DNA from: Affinundibacterium seohonense | Lineage (GTDB): Bacteria > Pseudomonadota > Gammaproteobacteria > Burkholderiales > Burkholderiaceae_D | Assembly: GCF_014284305.1 (NCBI RefSeq) | Contig: NZ_JACOFW010000023.1 | Span: 1 to 64,000 of the forward strand | Length of the DNA: 64,000 nt | Direction of reading: 5' to 3' | Shown: piece by piece, positions 17,462 to 26,054 of the stretch | Layout: each line of letters starts with the position of its first letter | Position numbering within the stretch: the first letter of the stretch is position 1 | Notes under the pieces: model-generated | What the model was told of the DNA's origin: nothing | Databases searched by the model: none | The model's input: only the letters and a program-made list of their open reading frames with translations | Translations under genes and position numbers: made by a program

Positions 17462-18250
17462 TCAAACGTCGATCAGTATTTCCCCAATCTTGTACGTAAG
17501 CGCATAGCCAGCAACAACCACGGTATTTTGCTGATCCTCACAATACAGATCGCCTATTCTTTGGGAAACTTGTCTGGCTGTCAGTACCGTCTTGCCCAAT
17601 CTGTTTGCCCAATAGGGAATGAGCGTGCAATGTGCGGAGCCTGTAACAGGGTCTTCAAGGATTGTCGATTGTGGCGTGAAATACCTTGAAACAAAGTCGA
17701 CCGTAGACCCGGGAGAAGTCACACACAGTCCACCAGGATCGAGGTTAATTTGATTAAACAGCTCTGTTTTGATCCAGATGTTTTTCACATCCTCTTCGTT
17801 ATCGTAAACGAATAGATAGTCACGAGATTTTAAAACTGCAACTGGCTTTACGTTGACGGAATCTAGCAATATCTGCGGAGGTATCGCGATTTCCGGAATT
17901 CGCCTTGGGAGCAACATTGATATTAATCCGTCTTCAATTTTGATATCGAGTGTATCGGTTGAGGATACAAATTGGATATGGCTAATACTCTCCAGGTAGT
18001 TAGCGACCACATGTGCCGCTGCGAGCGTTGCATGTCCGCAAAGATCCATTTCGATATCAGGCGTGAACCATCTGATTTGGTACTTACCATGAGCCCCGAT
18101 GATGAAAGCAGTTTCCGCCAATCCGTTTTCTCTGGCGATATTGAGCAAAGTAGCATCTTCAAGCCAACTGTCGAGGATACAGACACCAGCTGGGTTGCCA
18201 CCAAAGGTTTTTTTTGTAAAGGAATCAATGTGATAGTAAGGGATCTTCAT
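17462..18250 (-). CDS. PhzF family isomerase/epimerase-like protein
   Basis: A 262-residue member of the PhzF family, which shares the two-domain diaminopimelate epimerase fold. Family motifs are intact: FGGNPAGVCIL at the N-terminus, GLAETAFI with the likely catalytic glutamate, DLCGHATLAAAHV, and EDPVTGSAHCTLIPYW in the second domain. Outside phenazine clusters the substrate of these proteins is generally unknown, and no other phenazine gene is present. It lies downstream of the SDR gene on the same strand, 279 bases away, in a spacer with no gene. A role linked to the nearby LysR regulator is possible but not shown. Confidence 0.88.
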   Translation of the reverse strand: MKIPYYHIDSFTKKTFGGNPAGVCILDSWLEDATLLNIARENGLAETAFIIGAHGKYQIRWFTPDIEMDLCGHATLAAAHVVANYLESISHIQFVSSTDTLDIKIEDGLISMLLPRRIPEIAIPPQILLDSVNVKPVAVLKSRDYLFVYDNEEDVKNIWIKTELFNQINLDPGGLCVTSPGSTVDFVSRYFTPQSTILEDPVTGSAHCTLIPYWANRLGKTVLTARQVSQRIGDLYCEDQQNTVVVAGYALTYKIGEILIDV

Positions 18251-18529
18251 TCCTCGTCCATTAATGAATCATTCTATGCAACGCATGCTAAAAAAATGCG
18301 AAATATTCTGGGTATTGCGGGATCTATTGAACATAAAATAGCGTGAGCTACTGAAGGCTTCATCGCTTTAAACTAGAAAATTATCTGACCAAGTCGCGAT
18401 CACTACGTCTGAACCAATTGAGAAAAAATGTAATTGGCTGCAAGCATCGATCTTACGATCGCTCATACCTGCGCCAATTAAATAGTTATCCGGTCGGTGT
18501 CTCATCGAAAATCGCGTTAAGACAAAGCT

Positions 18530-19138
18530 TTATGCATCAACAAATAGAACTTGGCCAGTAACAAAACCATCGACAGATCGTTCAAATGCCTTTCCGACCA
18601 GAGCCCCCGGAACCGGCTGAAATCCGCGCAACATGTCTCCATACACATCCATCGCCTCCTCCAATACAGTGGGATTGACTACATTAATGCGAATTCCACG
18701 AGGCAATTCATGTGCAACGCATTTTACGAAGGTGTCAATCGCCCCACTTGTAGTAGCGTCAGCGATGGCCTGCGGCACCGGTTTCATGTTTAGTATTCCA
18801 GAAATCAAGGTAAAAGAGCCGCCATCCTTGATATATTCAAGGCCAACATGAACGACATTGATTTGGCCAAGCATCTTACTTTGAATCGTTGTTGCCCATT
18901 GGTCAGAGGTCATTTCTTGAAACGGTGCATATTCGCAATGGCCCACGGTATTAACAACCGCATCAAACTCGCCAACAGATTCAAACAATTTGCGCAATGA
19001 ATCCTTATTTGTAATATCTACTTGAAAGTCACAGCCCTTACCCGATCGACTCGCTGTGACTACCTTGTGCCTCGTTAACCCACTAAGTGCTGCTTGTCCC
19101 ATCATGCCAAGTGCTCCGATTACGACGACAGTTTTCAT
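18530..19138 (-). CDS. Short-chain dehydrogenase/reductase
   Basis: A 202-residue SDR enzyme. The cofactor site is VIGALGMMGQAAL, an atypical glycine pattern, and the region NTVGHCEYAPF corresponds to the NNAG-type motif. The usual YxxxK catalytic pair is not obvious: where Tyr is expected the sequence reads ADATTSGAIDTFVK. It matches the small group of short SDRs annotated as family oxidoreductases without the canonical tyrosine. I chose ATG 19138 over a 20-codon longer frame because the Rossmann strand starts right after it. It is divergent from a LysR regulator across 92 bases, so that regulator probably controls it. Confidence 0.8.
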   Translation of the reverse strand: MKTVVVIGALGMMGQAALSGLTRHKVVTASRSGKGCDFQVDITNKDSLRKLFESVGEFDAVVNTVGHCEYAPFQEMTSDQWATTIQSKMLGQINVVHVGLEYIKDGGSFTLISGILNMKPVPQAIADATTSGAIDTFVKCVAHELPRGIRINVVNPTVLEEAMDVYGDMLRGFQPVPGALVGKAFERSVDGFVTGQVLFVDA

Positions 19139-19230
19139 AAATTTATCTCGAATAATTGAAAGAGAGGAGATTCTAGGAGGCGGGTGATACAATGACAAAC
19201 AGAGATTACCTGTAAGAGATACAAATATTT

Positions 19231-20112
19231 ATGATGGACAAGATAGAAATCAGGCACATGAGAGTTTTCGTCAAACTCGTCAAAGAAAAAAACGTCTCCA
19301 AGGTCGCGTCCGAGACCGGTTTGACACAGCAAGCCGTCAGTGGGTATTTGAAGAAATTAAGAGAAGAATTCAAAAACGAGCTATTTTTGCGTCAAAGCAA
19401 CGGCCTAAAACCTACCGACTTTGCCTACGAACTTTGCTCAAGGTTTGAGCGTGTCATACACGAGTTCGACAATGTCTATGAAACTCTTCCATTTGACCTG
19501 GCATCCATCAAAAAGACATTCACCATCATAGCGAATGAATACGCACAGCTTTCTTATGTACCACTCATTGTGCAAGCCGCCGTAAGATCTGCACCAAATA
19601 TAAAATTCAAAATCCTGGACTTTGATCAAAGAACCCACGAAGAAATGCTGGCATCGGGGGAGGCCGACATTTTAATTGGCTTCAAAGATTTTATTGATGA
19701 CAGGCTTAACCAGACATTGATCAAGGAGGACTACTACTCGTGCATCGTCAACGCAAAATCAAGAATACCCGATGCAGTACAAAATCTCAGTGACCTGTCA
19801 AAATTTCCTCATGTCGCTATGAACAATAGTGCTTTTTATTTTAGCGATACGGTCGATCATTTTCTAAATCAGCAAGGTGTGACGAGGAACGTCATTGCCA
19901 CATTGCCGTGCTACACATTCTTACAGAGCTTCCTGTCTGTAAATGACGTAATCGCCTTTATTCCTTCTGCGATGGCTCGCCTTGGAAATTTTAGAACACT
20001 CAAATTTGATGCAAACCCACAATCCTTCGGTGTAGTGGCGGCATGGCACCGGAGGGTAGCGGAAAATCCTCTTCACAATTGGGCTATTGAGACAATCCTC
20101 AGTATCAGGTAG
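19231..20112 (+). CDS. LysR family transcriptional regulator
   Basis: A 293-residue LysR-type regulator. The N-terminal winged helix is clear (VFVKLVKEKNVSKVASETGLTQQAVSGYLKKLREEF), followed by a linker helix and an effector-binding domain with the usual two-lobed pattern (IIANEYAQLSYVPLIVQAA, ADILIGFKDF, PSAMARL). It is transcribed away from the SDR gene and most likely regulates it, and perhaps the PhzF gene beyond. Two adjacent ATG codons (19231 and 19234) are possible starts. The effector is unknown. Confidence 0.9.
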   Translation: MMDKIEIRHMRVFVKLVKEKNVSKVASETGLTQQAVSGYLKKLREEFKNELFLRQSNGLKPTDFAYELCSRFERVIHEFDNVYETLPFDLASIKKTFTIIANEYAQLSYVPLIVQAAVRSAPNIKFKILDFDQRTHEEMLASGEADILIGFKDFIDDRLNQTLIKEDYYSCIVNAKSRIPDAVQNLSDLSKFPHVAMNNSAFYFSDTVDHFLNQQGVTRNVIATLPCYTFLQSFLSVNDVIAFIPSAMARLGNFRTLKFDANPQSFGVVAAWHRRVAENPLHNWAIETILSIR

Positions 20113-20125
20113 TAAGCATTGCCGT

Positions 20126-20460
20126 TCATTTCATCTTCGATTTCAGATCAAACAAACATCGCAGTATAAGAACCTCGCCTTTGGCTATATCCATCACTGC
20201 GATGACCCCGACTTTCGGTTTCGTCGCATAGATCCCCCCAAGTTTACCTTGCGTGGTTGACAATGATAGTATTCGCCACGCCTCTTGGTGTACCGCTATT
20301 GCTAAACAGATTATGTTGATACTGTTACTGTCGGCTGGTCCGCGATGCTCGATGCAAGATTCTTGTGCCGTCGTCACACCAAGTGGAAACAGGCACTTGC
20401 CAATCAAGACCAGCCATCTTAAACGCGCTTTCGGCGCTACATTTACCTTTTTCGACTACT
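20126..20460 (-). pseudogene. Possible decayed IS5-type transposase remnant
   Basis: No intact gene lies here. On the minus strand a frame includes FKMAGLDWQVPVST, which resembles the conserved start of IS5-group transposases (KLAGLDWEVPDFST), and a second frame gives GPADSNSINI, loosely like the GPLHLLIDSTGIK motif that follows in those enzymes. The frames shift and stop often. If right, this is an old inactive fragment next to the complete IS3 element. The likeness is from memory and short. Confidence 0.3.
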
Positions 20461-20913
20461 ATGAAATTTTTCTTTTTAACTTTGCTAACAATCTCTATCG
20501 CGTCATCGGCATATGCTGCCCCATCGGACACGGCCACAAACAAAAAGATCGTTGTCGATTTTTACGATATGGCTTTTACCCAGCGAATGCCGACAAAGGC
20601 TGCATTAAAATTCATATCACCAACCACTTATATACAGCATAACCCTGAAGGAAAAGATGGGCGCGACAACTTTATCAATGGTTTCGCCAAGTTCGTCGAG
20701 AATGGCACCTTGAAATGCGTCATCAAACGTGCCATCGCAGAAAAAGATCTCGTGGTGATTCATAGCCACTGTTTAGACAATCCAGCCGACCTCAATGAGC
20801 GTGGCCAAGCCTATGTAGACATCTTCCGTGTGCAGGGCGGAAAGATTGTCGAGCATTGGGATGTTGGTCAGCCAATCCCTGAAAAATCAGCAAACTCGAA
20901 CACAATGTTTTGA
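20461..20913 (+). CDS. Secreted SnoaL/NTF2-like protein
   Basis: A 150-residue protein with a signal peptide (MKFFFLTLLTISIASSAYA) and an NTF2-like domain of the SnoaL type. Typical segments are VVDFYDMAFTQRMPTKAALKFIS, TYIQHNPEGKDGRDNFINGFAKF and YVDIFRVQGGKIVEHWDVGQPIPE. Proteins of this type are small cone-shaped folds that bind or turn over small polar molecules; no specific reaction can be assigned. The start at 20461 is chosen because the signal peptide begins there; the frame is open upstream through sequence of other origin. It is flanked by a possible transposase remnant and an IS3 element. Confidence 0.8.
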   Translation: MKFFFLTLLTISIASSAYAAPSDTATNKKIVVDFYDMAFTQRMPTKAALKFISPTTYIQHNPEGKDGRDNFINGFAKFVENGTLKCVIKRAIAEKDLVVIHSHCLDNPADLNERGQAYVDIFRVQGGKIVEHWDVGQPIPEKSANSNTMF

Positions 20914-21010
20914 AGTCGATATTTTTTATAACGCAAACATCGCTTAAATGTGGACTTCCCCTAATTCAGTAGACATTTAATAATGTCAAAAACTGAGAAG
21001 GAAGTGCATC

Positions 21011-21295
21011 ATGAGAAAAAGTCGATTTACCGATGAATTTAAAGCTGAAGCGATCAAACAGATAACGGAACGTGGCCATAAGGTGGTCGATGTAGCGCAA
21101 AGGTTAGGTGTCTCAGATAAGAGTCTCTATCTATGGTTGAGGCAAAGTAACGGAAAGCAATCGATAGCGTCAACCGATGATGTTGTTGCTTTGAAGGCAG
21201 AAATGTCACGTCTAAAAGCCGAGTTAAAAAGAACGACCGAGGAGCGAGACATCCTAAAAAAGGCCACCGCGTACTTTGCCAGGGCGTCAGAGTAA
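21011..21295 (+). CDS. IS3-family transposase OrfA
   Basis: A 94-residue OrfA with the helix-turn-helix of IS3 elements (FKAEAIKQITERGHKVVDVAQRLGV, then SDKSLYLWLRQ) and a C-terminal leucine-zipper-like coiled coil (VALKAEMSRLKAELKRTTEERDILKKA). It binds the element ends and joins OrfB through frameshifting. A GAAGGAA site precedes the ATG. It ends 47 bases before the first ATG of orfB, but the orfB frame is open across that gap. Confidence 0.93.
   Translation: MRKSRFTDEFKAEAIKQITERGHKVVDVAQRLGVSDKSLYLWLRQSNGKQSIASTDDVVALKAEMSRLKAELKRTTEERDILKKATAYFARASE
21256..21262 (+). promoter_or_regulatory. Programmed -1 frameshift site (A6G)
   Basis: The heptamer AAAAAAG lies near the end of orfA in the phase needed for -1 slippage (A AAA AAG). 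After the slip the frame reads GHRVLCQGVRVKYAFIDAHQ and runs into orfB without a stop, giving the OrfAB fusion transposase usual for this family. Confidence 0.75.
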
Positions 21296-21342
21296 AGTAC
21301 GCATTCATCGATGCACATCAAAACCGATATCGTTTAACTAGT

Positions 21343-22152
21343 ATGTGCCGGGTCTTAAAAGTGAATCGCAGTGGATATTACGCTTGGAAGAAAACGCCTC
21401 TATCGAATCGTGCGATTGAAGATGCCCGGATTTTGGAGGAGATAAAACAGGCACACGTTGAAAGTGGCGGTATTTATGGTAGTCCGCGCATTCACAAGGA
21501 CTTAAAAGAAGCGGGCATTGCTTGTAGTGCGAATCGAGTTGCAAAGATCATGCGCATGGCGCAGATCAAGTCAGCACGGGGATATCGGAAGCCAAGATTC
21601 AAGGCTGGCAAGCCAGTGATCGCAGCACCGAATCGATTGGAACAACAATTTAATGTTGAACAAGCTGATACAGCATGGGTCACCGATATCACTTACATCC
21701 GAACCTACGAGGGTTGGCTTTATCTTGCAGTTGTGATTGATCTCTACTCGCGTGCAGTTGTTGGCTGGTCGATGAAATCAACGATGGCAACAGAAATTGT
21801 TCTCGATGCGTTATTGATGGCTGTTTGGAGACGACGTCCAAAGAAACCGATCATTATTCATTCAGATCAAGGTAGTCAATTTGGCAGCGATGATTTTGCT
21901 CGCTGGTGTAAAGAGCATCAACTTGTTCCAAGCATGAGTCGACGTGGGAATTGTTATGACAATGCGGTTGCTGAATCCTTCTTTAGTAACCTAAAGAAGG
22001 AACGCGTCAAACGGAAAATCTATGCAACAAGGGAAGAAGCGCGATCAGATATTTTTGATTACATCGAAGTGTTCTACAATCGCAAACGGCGGCATAGCTA
22101 TCTCAATCAAATGAGTCCCCTAGCGTTTGAGCAACGCCAATTTGGAAGTTAA
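21343..22152 (+). CDS. IS3-family transposase OrfB (DDE catalytic domain)
   Basis: A 269-residue OrfB with the HTH_21 region (GGIYGSPRIHKDLKEAGI) and an rve integrase core. The DDE residues are in WVTDITYIRTYEG (first Asp), IIHSDQGSQFGS (second Asp) and YDNAVAESFFSNLKKE (Glu). The sequence is full length and ends RRRHSYLNQMSPLAFE, typical of IS3. Its natural product is probably the OrfAB fusion through the upstream slippery site, rather than a protein started at 21343. Confidence 0.93.
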   Translation: MCRVLKVNRSGYYAWKKTPLSNRAIEDARILEEIKQAHVESGGIYGSPRIHKDLKEAGIACSANRVAKIMRMAQIKSARGYRKPRFKAGKPVIAAPNRLEQQFNVEQADTAWVTDITYIRTYEGWLYLAVVIDLYSRAVVGWSMKSTMATEIVLDALLMAVWRRRPKKPIIIHSDQGSQFGSDDFARWCKEHQLVPSMSRRGNCYDNAVAESFFSNLKKERVKRKIYATREEARSDIFDYIEVFYNRKRRHSYLNQMSPLAFEQRQFGS

Positions 22153-22182
22153 GTGTTGTCTACGAAATTAGGGGAAGTCCAC

Positions 22183-22562
22183 TCTTTGCTCTATCGTATT
22201 GGTGGAAAAAACAAGGTCAATACATCTTTCGTCCATTCTCCGTTAGTTGCGGAATAGATTTCAATTAGCATTTACGCCTTATCTGGCTATCGAAAGACTC
22301 ACCCGCATTCGCGCTGGGCGTCAGACCGATATAAGGAAAGTGGTCATCTCAGTAAATCAAAATTAGCAGATATTTGATCAAATTAGCACAATATTTGCAC
22401 ATAGACATCATGCACCGCTGTCTATGCTAGTGTATAAGCCTAACGCATACTGTTAGCACAACAAGTGATTGGCGTAGTTCAATGCCACCTATGACACTTG
22501 CGAAGCTAACTCAATTTAACTCAATTCGTTAAGCTTCACTCTCATAGTTCGAACGGACTCTC
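22183..22562. other. Spacer between IS3 element and ampG-like gene
   Basis: No intact gene. On the minus strand a short piece (22245-22340) translates as FPYIGLTPSANAGESFDS before stops; it may be a gene remnant but I do not recognise it. Two near-identical direct repeats, AAATTAGCAGATATTTG and AAATTAGCACAATATTTG (about 22359-22397), lie 165-200 bases before the permease gene and could be a regulator binding site. Confidence 0.35.
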
Positions 22563-23864
22563 ATGACAGCAAATTTGACACAAAAGAACGGACTATGGTG
22601 GATACCAAGCTTGGCATTCCTTGGCGCTATCCCGTTTATCATTGCACAACAGCTTTCTAGCGTCTTGTACAAAAACTTGGGTGTTTCGAATAGCGACATT
22701 ACTTTTTACACTAGCTTGCTTTACTTGCCATGGGTGATAAAACCATTATGGTCACCACTGATCGACATTTTCAAGACTAAGCGTGCTTGGATTATCGCCT
22801 TGCAAATGGCAATTGGTGCAGGATTAGCGGCACTCTCCTTAAGTCTGCATACGCCCTATTTTTTCGCGATTAGCCTACTGGTGTTTTGGTTCATTGCATT
22901 TGCCTCCGCCAGTCATGATATTGCAGCAGACGGTTTTTACATGCTGGCACTCAACAGCTCAGAGCAGGCGGCTTTCGTCGGTGTCCGTAGTTTATTTTTT
23001 CGTGTAGCAAACATTGTCGGTGGTGGTGTGCCGGTTATTTTTGTCGGACGACTGACGCAACACAATCAAGATATCACGCAGTCATGGTCGATTGTATTGA
23101 TGGTCATAGCTGCTATCTTTATTGCACTAACCCTCTACCATGCAGCGATATTGCCGCGCCCGACGAGTGATCAAAGTACTCTTGCTGCGTCAGAGTGCAA
23201 GCTGACTAGTCAACAGGTTCTTGCTGAATTTGCCGCGACTTTTCGCGAGTTCTTTCAAAAGAAGCAGATTCTTTTTGCGATTCTTTTCATCCTCTTATTT
23301 CGCCTCGGCGAAGCACAGGCCTTAAAGGTCGTGAGTTTATTTATGCTCGACCCACGCGCCAAAGGCGGCTTAGGTCTCAGCAATCAAGAGTTTGGCATCG
23401 TCTATAGCATCGTTGGAATCGCTTTTTTGACGATAGGCGGATTGCTCGGCGGTTGGTTGATTTCGCGGTATGGCCTAAAGCGAATGTTATGGCCTATGGT
23501 GCTGACTATGCATTTACCCAATCTGGCGTTTGTTTTCTTAGCGCTGGTACAACCGGAAAGTTTAACGATCATTGCTACTGCTCTGGCGATTGAGCAATTT
23601 GGGTATGGCTTCGGCTTTACCGCATTTTTAATGATCATGATGATGATTGCCGACGGTCCGAAAAAAACCTCACACTATGCGCTTTGCACAGGTTTCATGG
23701 CTGCAGGCATGATGATACCGGGCGCTTTTAGTGGTGACTTATCCCAATATCTTGGCTATGGAAGTTTCTTTATTTGGGCTTGTCTTTGCACAGTGCCCGG
23801 CTTGATATTGACCGCTTTTTTAAAGATAGAATCGGATTTTGGAAAAAAAGTCAGTGGCGCCTAA
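22563..23864 (+). CDS. AmpG-like muropeptide permease (MFS)
   Basis: A 433-residue polytopic membrane protein of the major facilitator superfamily, AmpG/PAT branch. The signature opening is LAFLGAIPFIIAQQLSSVLYKNLGVSN, followed by LPWVIKPLWSPLID and ASHDIAADGFYMLAL, which match AmpG-type proteins. AmpG carries GlcNAc-anhydroMurNAc peptides into the cytosol for recycling. About twelve membrane segments are visible. This is the first gene of a 28-kb stretch rich in peptidoglycan functions, which supports the call. AmpG homologues with other substrates (for instance siderophores in the same superfamily branch) exist, so substrate is inferred. Confidence 0.78.
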   Translation: MTANLTQKNGLWWIPSLAFLGAIPFIIAQQLSSVLYKNLGVSNSDITFYTSLLYLPWVIKPLWSPLIDIFKTKRAWIIALQMAIGAGLAALSLSLHTPYFFAISLLVFWFIAFASASHDIAADGFYMLALNSSEQAAFVGVRSLFFRVANIVGGGVPVIFVGRLTQHNQDITQSWSIVLMVIAAIFIALTLYHAAILPRPTSDQSTLAASECKLTSQQVLAEFAATFREFFQKKQILFAILFILLFRLGEAQALKVVSLFMLDPRAKGGLGLSNQEFGIVYSIVGIAFLTIGGLLGGWLISRYGLKRMLWPMVLTMHLPNLAFVFLALVQPESLTIIATALAIEQFGYGFGFTAFLMIMMMIADGPKKTSHYALCTGFMAAGMMIPGAFSGDLSQYLGYGSFFIWACLCTVPGLILTAFLKIESDFGKKVSGA

Positions 23865-24038
23865 GCCCTTCATAATGACTGCGTACTTTATACACGGATT
23901 TAGCACGCGTTATCCACACTAGATCTCGAACTAGCCCTCAGCCATAACTTGCGGTAATGCGAACCCAGTAAAGTCTCATTAGTAAGAAACGTTCTGACGG
24001 TCTATCCTAGCATTTCACGTACTTGATATGGTGGAGTT

Positions 24039-24668
24039 ATGAGATGGACTTTTTCTCGCTTGCTGATGGCTTTGATCAGCTTTGCATTGCTGCTAGCTAG
24101 CTTGTCCGCATGCACCTCAATGACCAAATCCGCTACCAATGCGAAAGCACAACAGCAAGTGCTACTCGTGTCTGTGCCCGAACAAAAAATGCTGTTCATC
24201 GAGAACGGTCAAGAACGCGAATTTTTTCTCATTTCCACCGCAAAAAAAGGCATCGGTGATGTGCCTGACAGCTATATGACGCCGGCCGGCACGATGGAGA
24301 TCGCTGAAAAATTTGGTGACAATTTGGCGCTCGGTAGTGTCCTAAAAGACCGTGTAGCTACTGGCGAAGTGGTACCGATAGAAGCCCCTGGACGAGACCC
24401 CATCGTCACCCGAGTTTTGTGGTTACGTGGACTAGAGGAACGCAATCGCAATGCCTATCCGCGCTTTATCTATATCCATGGCACGCCACAAGAAAGTCTA
24501 TTGGGGACAGCGGCTAGTTTTGGTTGTATCCGTATGCGCTCTGTCGACATTGTCAGACTTTACGATGCTATCGCTGTTGGCGCGAAAGTGGTGGTCAGCG
24601 AAGCGCCATTGGAGTCGCTCAAAGCACATTGGATGCTGGCGACAATGAGCGCAAGTGTGGATGAGTAA
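24039..24668 (+). CDS. L,D-transpeptidase (YkuD) family lipoprotein
   Basis: A 209-residue predicted lipoprotein: after a hydrophobic segment the lipobox LSAC gives a lipidated cysteine near residue 27. The YkuD catalytic domain has the conserved histidine in YIHGTPQE and the nucleophile cysteine in SFGCIRMRS. Enzymes of this fold cross-link peptidoglycan stems at meso-DAP, attach lipoproteins, or act as hydrolases. Located between the permease and D-amino-acid dehydrogenase genes, it fits the peptidoglycan theme. Length is compact, with no LysM or other binding domain. Confidence 0.88.
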   Translation: MRWTFSRLLMALISFALLLASLSACTSMTKSATNAKAQQQVLLVSVPEQKMLFIENGQEREFFLISTAKKGIGDVPDSYMTPAGTMEIAEKFGDNLALGSVLKDRVATGEVVPIEAPGRDPIVTRVLWLRGLEERNRNAYPRFIYIHGTPQESLLGTAASFGCIRMRSVDIVRLYDAIAVGAKVVVSEAPLESLKAHWMLATMSASVDE

Positions 24669-24733
24669 CGCCAATCAACGCGAACTTACCTGATCATTTT
24701 TTGAATCCTCCTTCCACCTACCACACAAATCGT

Positions 24734-26023
24734 ATGCATAGTTGCGTTCTCGGAGCCGGTGTTATCGGCGTCACTACGGCTTATCAGTTGTTAATGGCCG
24801 GGCATGAAGTTAGTCTGATTGAAGAACAGAGCCAAGTCGCGCAAATGACTAGCTTAGGCAATGGCGCGCAGCTCAGCTATTCCTATGTTGCCCCATTGGC
24901 CGATGCGTCAATTTGGAGAAAGTGGCCTGAATATTTATTCAGTCAGCATTCGCCACTGCGCCTTAAACCACAACTTGATCCTGCTTTGTGGCACTGGTTG
25001 TGGCAATTCTTAATGGCATGTAATCATCAAAGAGCCAATATCAGTAGCCGTCAACTTCTCACATTGGCGCAATTAAGCCAGGTGCAAATCGAACAGATTC
25101 GCGCACAACATGGATTTGACTTTCAACATCAAACCTCTGGCAAATTGGTGATGCTGAGCGACCAAGCGTCAATCGACGCGGCGGCTGGCCAGATTGCGTT
25201 TCAAGCGCAATATGGTTGTCAGCAGTCAATCTTAGGTATCAATCAATGTATAGAATTGGAGCCCGCATTAGCACACGCGCAAACCCGCTGGCTCGCTGGT
25301 GTTTACACCCCAGCAGAAGAAGTCGGAGATTGTGCAAGTTTTTGCCAACACTTATTGGCTACCATGGCGCAGTCACCGCGTTTTCAGTTTCTACCCAATG
25401 CACGTATCGAGTCGGCGCACCTCGTGGGCGGCAAGGTAAGTCACATCAACTTACGTCAAACGGAGACTGCAACTGGTTCTCCAACAACCCGTCATACCGC
25501 TGATCATTTTGTCGTCGCCATGGGGATAGAGAGCGCGCGCTTTGCTAAGATGCTCGGCTTTCGGCTTCCGGTGTACCCATTGAAGGGATATAGCATTACG
25601 GTACCGATTCGCGATGCAAATAGCGCATCGGCGCCACATATTTCCATCACGGATCTGTCCCAAAAGATCGTGTATGCACGGCTTGGTGATCGTCTTCGTG
25701 TGGCGGGCCGGGTCGAATTGGTTGGTCACGATTTACGCATACCGCCAGAAGCGATTGCCGAGTTGGTCAAAGCGACTCAGACTTTATTTCCTGAGAGTGG
25801 AGACTTAAACGCTGCAGAGCAACTATCGCCATGGGCGGGCTTGCGTCCCGCAACGCCGACCGGCGTTCCTATCTTGGGTAAATCGCCTATTGCCAATGTG
25901 TATTTGAATGTCGGTCACGGCGCACTCGGCTGGACATTGGCCTGCGGTAGTGCAAGCTTATTGCGCAGCGTTATTTGTGGCGAAACACCCGCCATTGATA
26001 TGACGGGCTTTGCCTTCCGCTAG
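24734..26023 (+). CDS. dadA: D-amino-acid dehydrogenase (DadA-like flavoprotein)
   Basis: A 429-residue FAD-dependent oxidoreductase of the DAO family. The N-terminal dinucleotide site is CVLGAGVIGVTTAYQLLMAGHEVSLIEE, and the DadA-type segment SLGNGAQLSYSYVAPLAD follows. The C-terminus has LSPWAGLRPATPTGVPILG and NVGHGALGWTLACGSA, as in DadA. It oxidises D-alanine and other D-amino acids to 2-oxo acids, passing electrons to the respiratory chain. Beside DacB and D,D-peptidases it would burn the D-alanine released from murein. A TTG 11 codons upstream is an alternative start; neither has a good ribosome binding site. Confidence 0.85.
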   Translation: MHSCVLGAGVIGVTTAYQLLMAGHEVSLIEEQSQVAQMTSLGNGAQLSYSYVAPLADASIWRKWPEYLFSQHSPLRLKPQLDPALWHWLWQFLMACNHQRANISSRQLLTLAQLSQVQIEQIRAQHGFDFQHQTSGKLVMLSDQASIDAAAGQIAFQAQYGCQQSILGINQCIELEPALAHAQTRWLAGVYTPAEEVGDCASFCQHLLATMAQSPRFQFLPNARIESAHLVGGKVSHINLRQTETATGSPTTRHTADHFVVAMGIESARFAKMLGFRLPVYPLKGYSITVPIRDANSASAPHISITDLSQKIVYARLGDRLRVAGRVELVGHDLRIPPEAIAELVKATQTLFPESGDLNAAEQLSPWAGLRPATPTGVPILGKSPIANVYLNVGHGALGWTLACGSASLLRSVICGETPAIDMTGFAFR

Positions 26024-26054
26024 AACATTTTTTTCCTCGCGAATTCCGCTACGA

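Larger units (their letters stand above)
20950..22182 (+). mobile_element. Complete IS3-family insertion sequence (1233 bp)
   Basis: The terminal inverted repeats are 20950-20974 and 22158-22182, GTGGACTTCCCCTAATT followed by CA or TC and GTAGAC, 23 of 25 matching. Inside are orfA and orfB in overlapping frames with a -1 slippery sequence. The bases flanking the element (TAAAT left, TCTTT right) show no 3-4 bp target duplication, so the element may have recombined after insertion. Coding frames are intact, so it may still be mobile. Confidence 0.9.

Noticed and set aside
17258-17507. Frames of about 65 codons before the PhzF gene
   Set aside because: They overlap each other in different frames, lack ribosome sites and run into the PhzF gene end.
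17462-18250. Phenazine biosynthesis
   Set aside because: Only a PhzF-family protein is present; no other phz genes are found, and the family is broad.
19176-19228. Short frame (MTNRDYL) with AGGAGG between SDR and LysR genes
   Set aside because: Only seven codons and the spacing is long; probably chance, although it could be an upstream leader.
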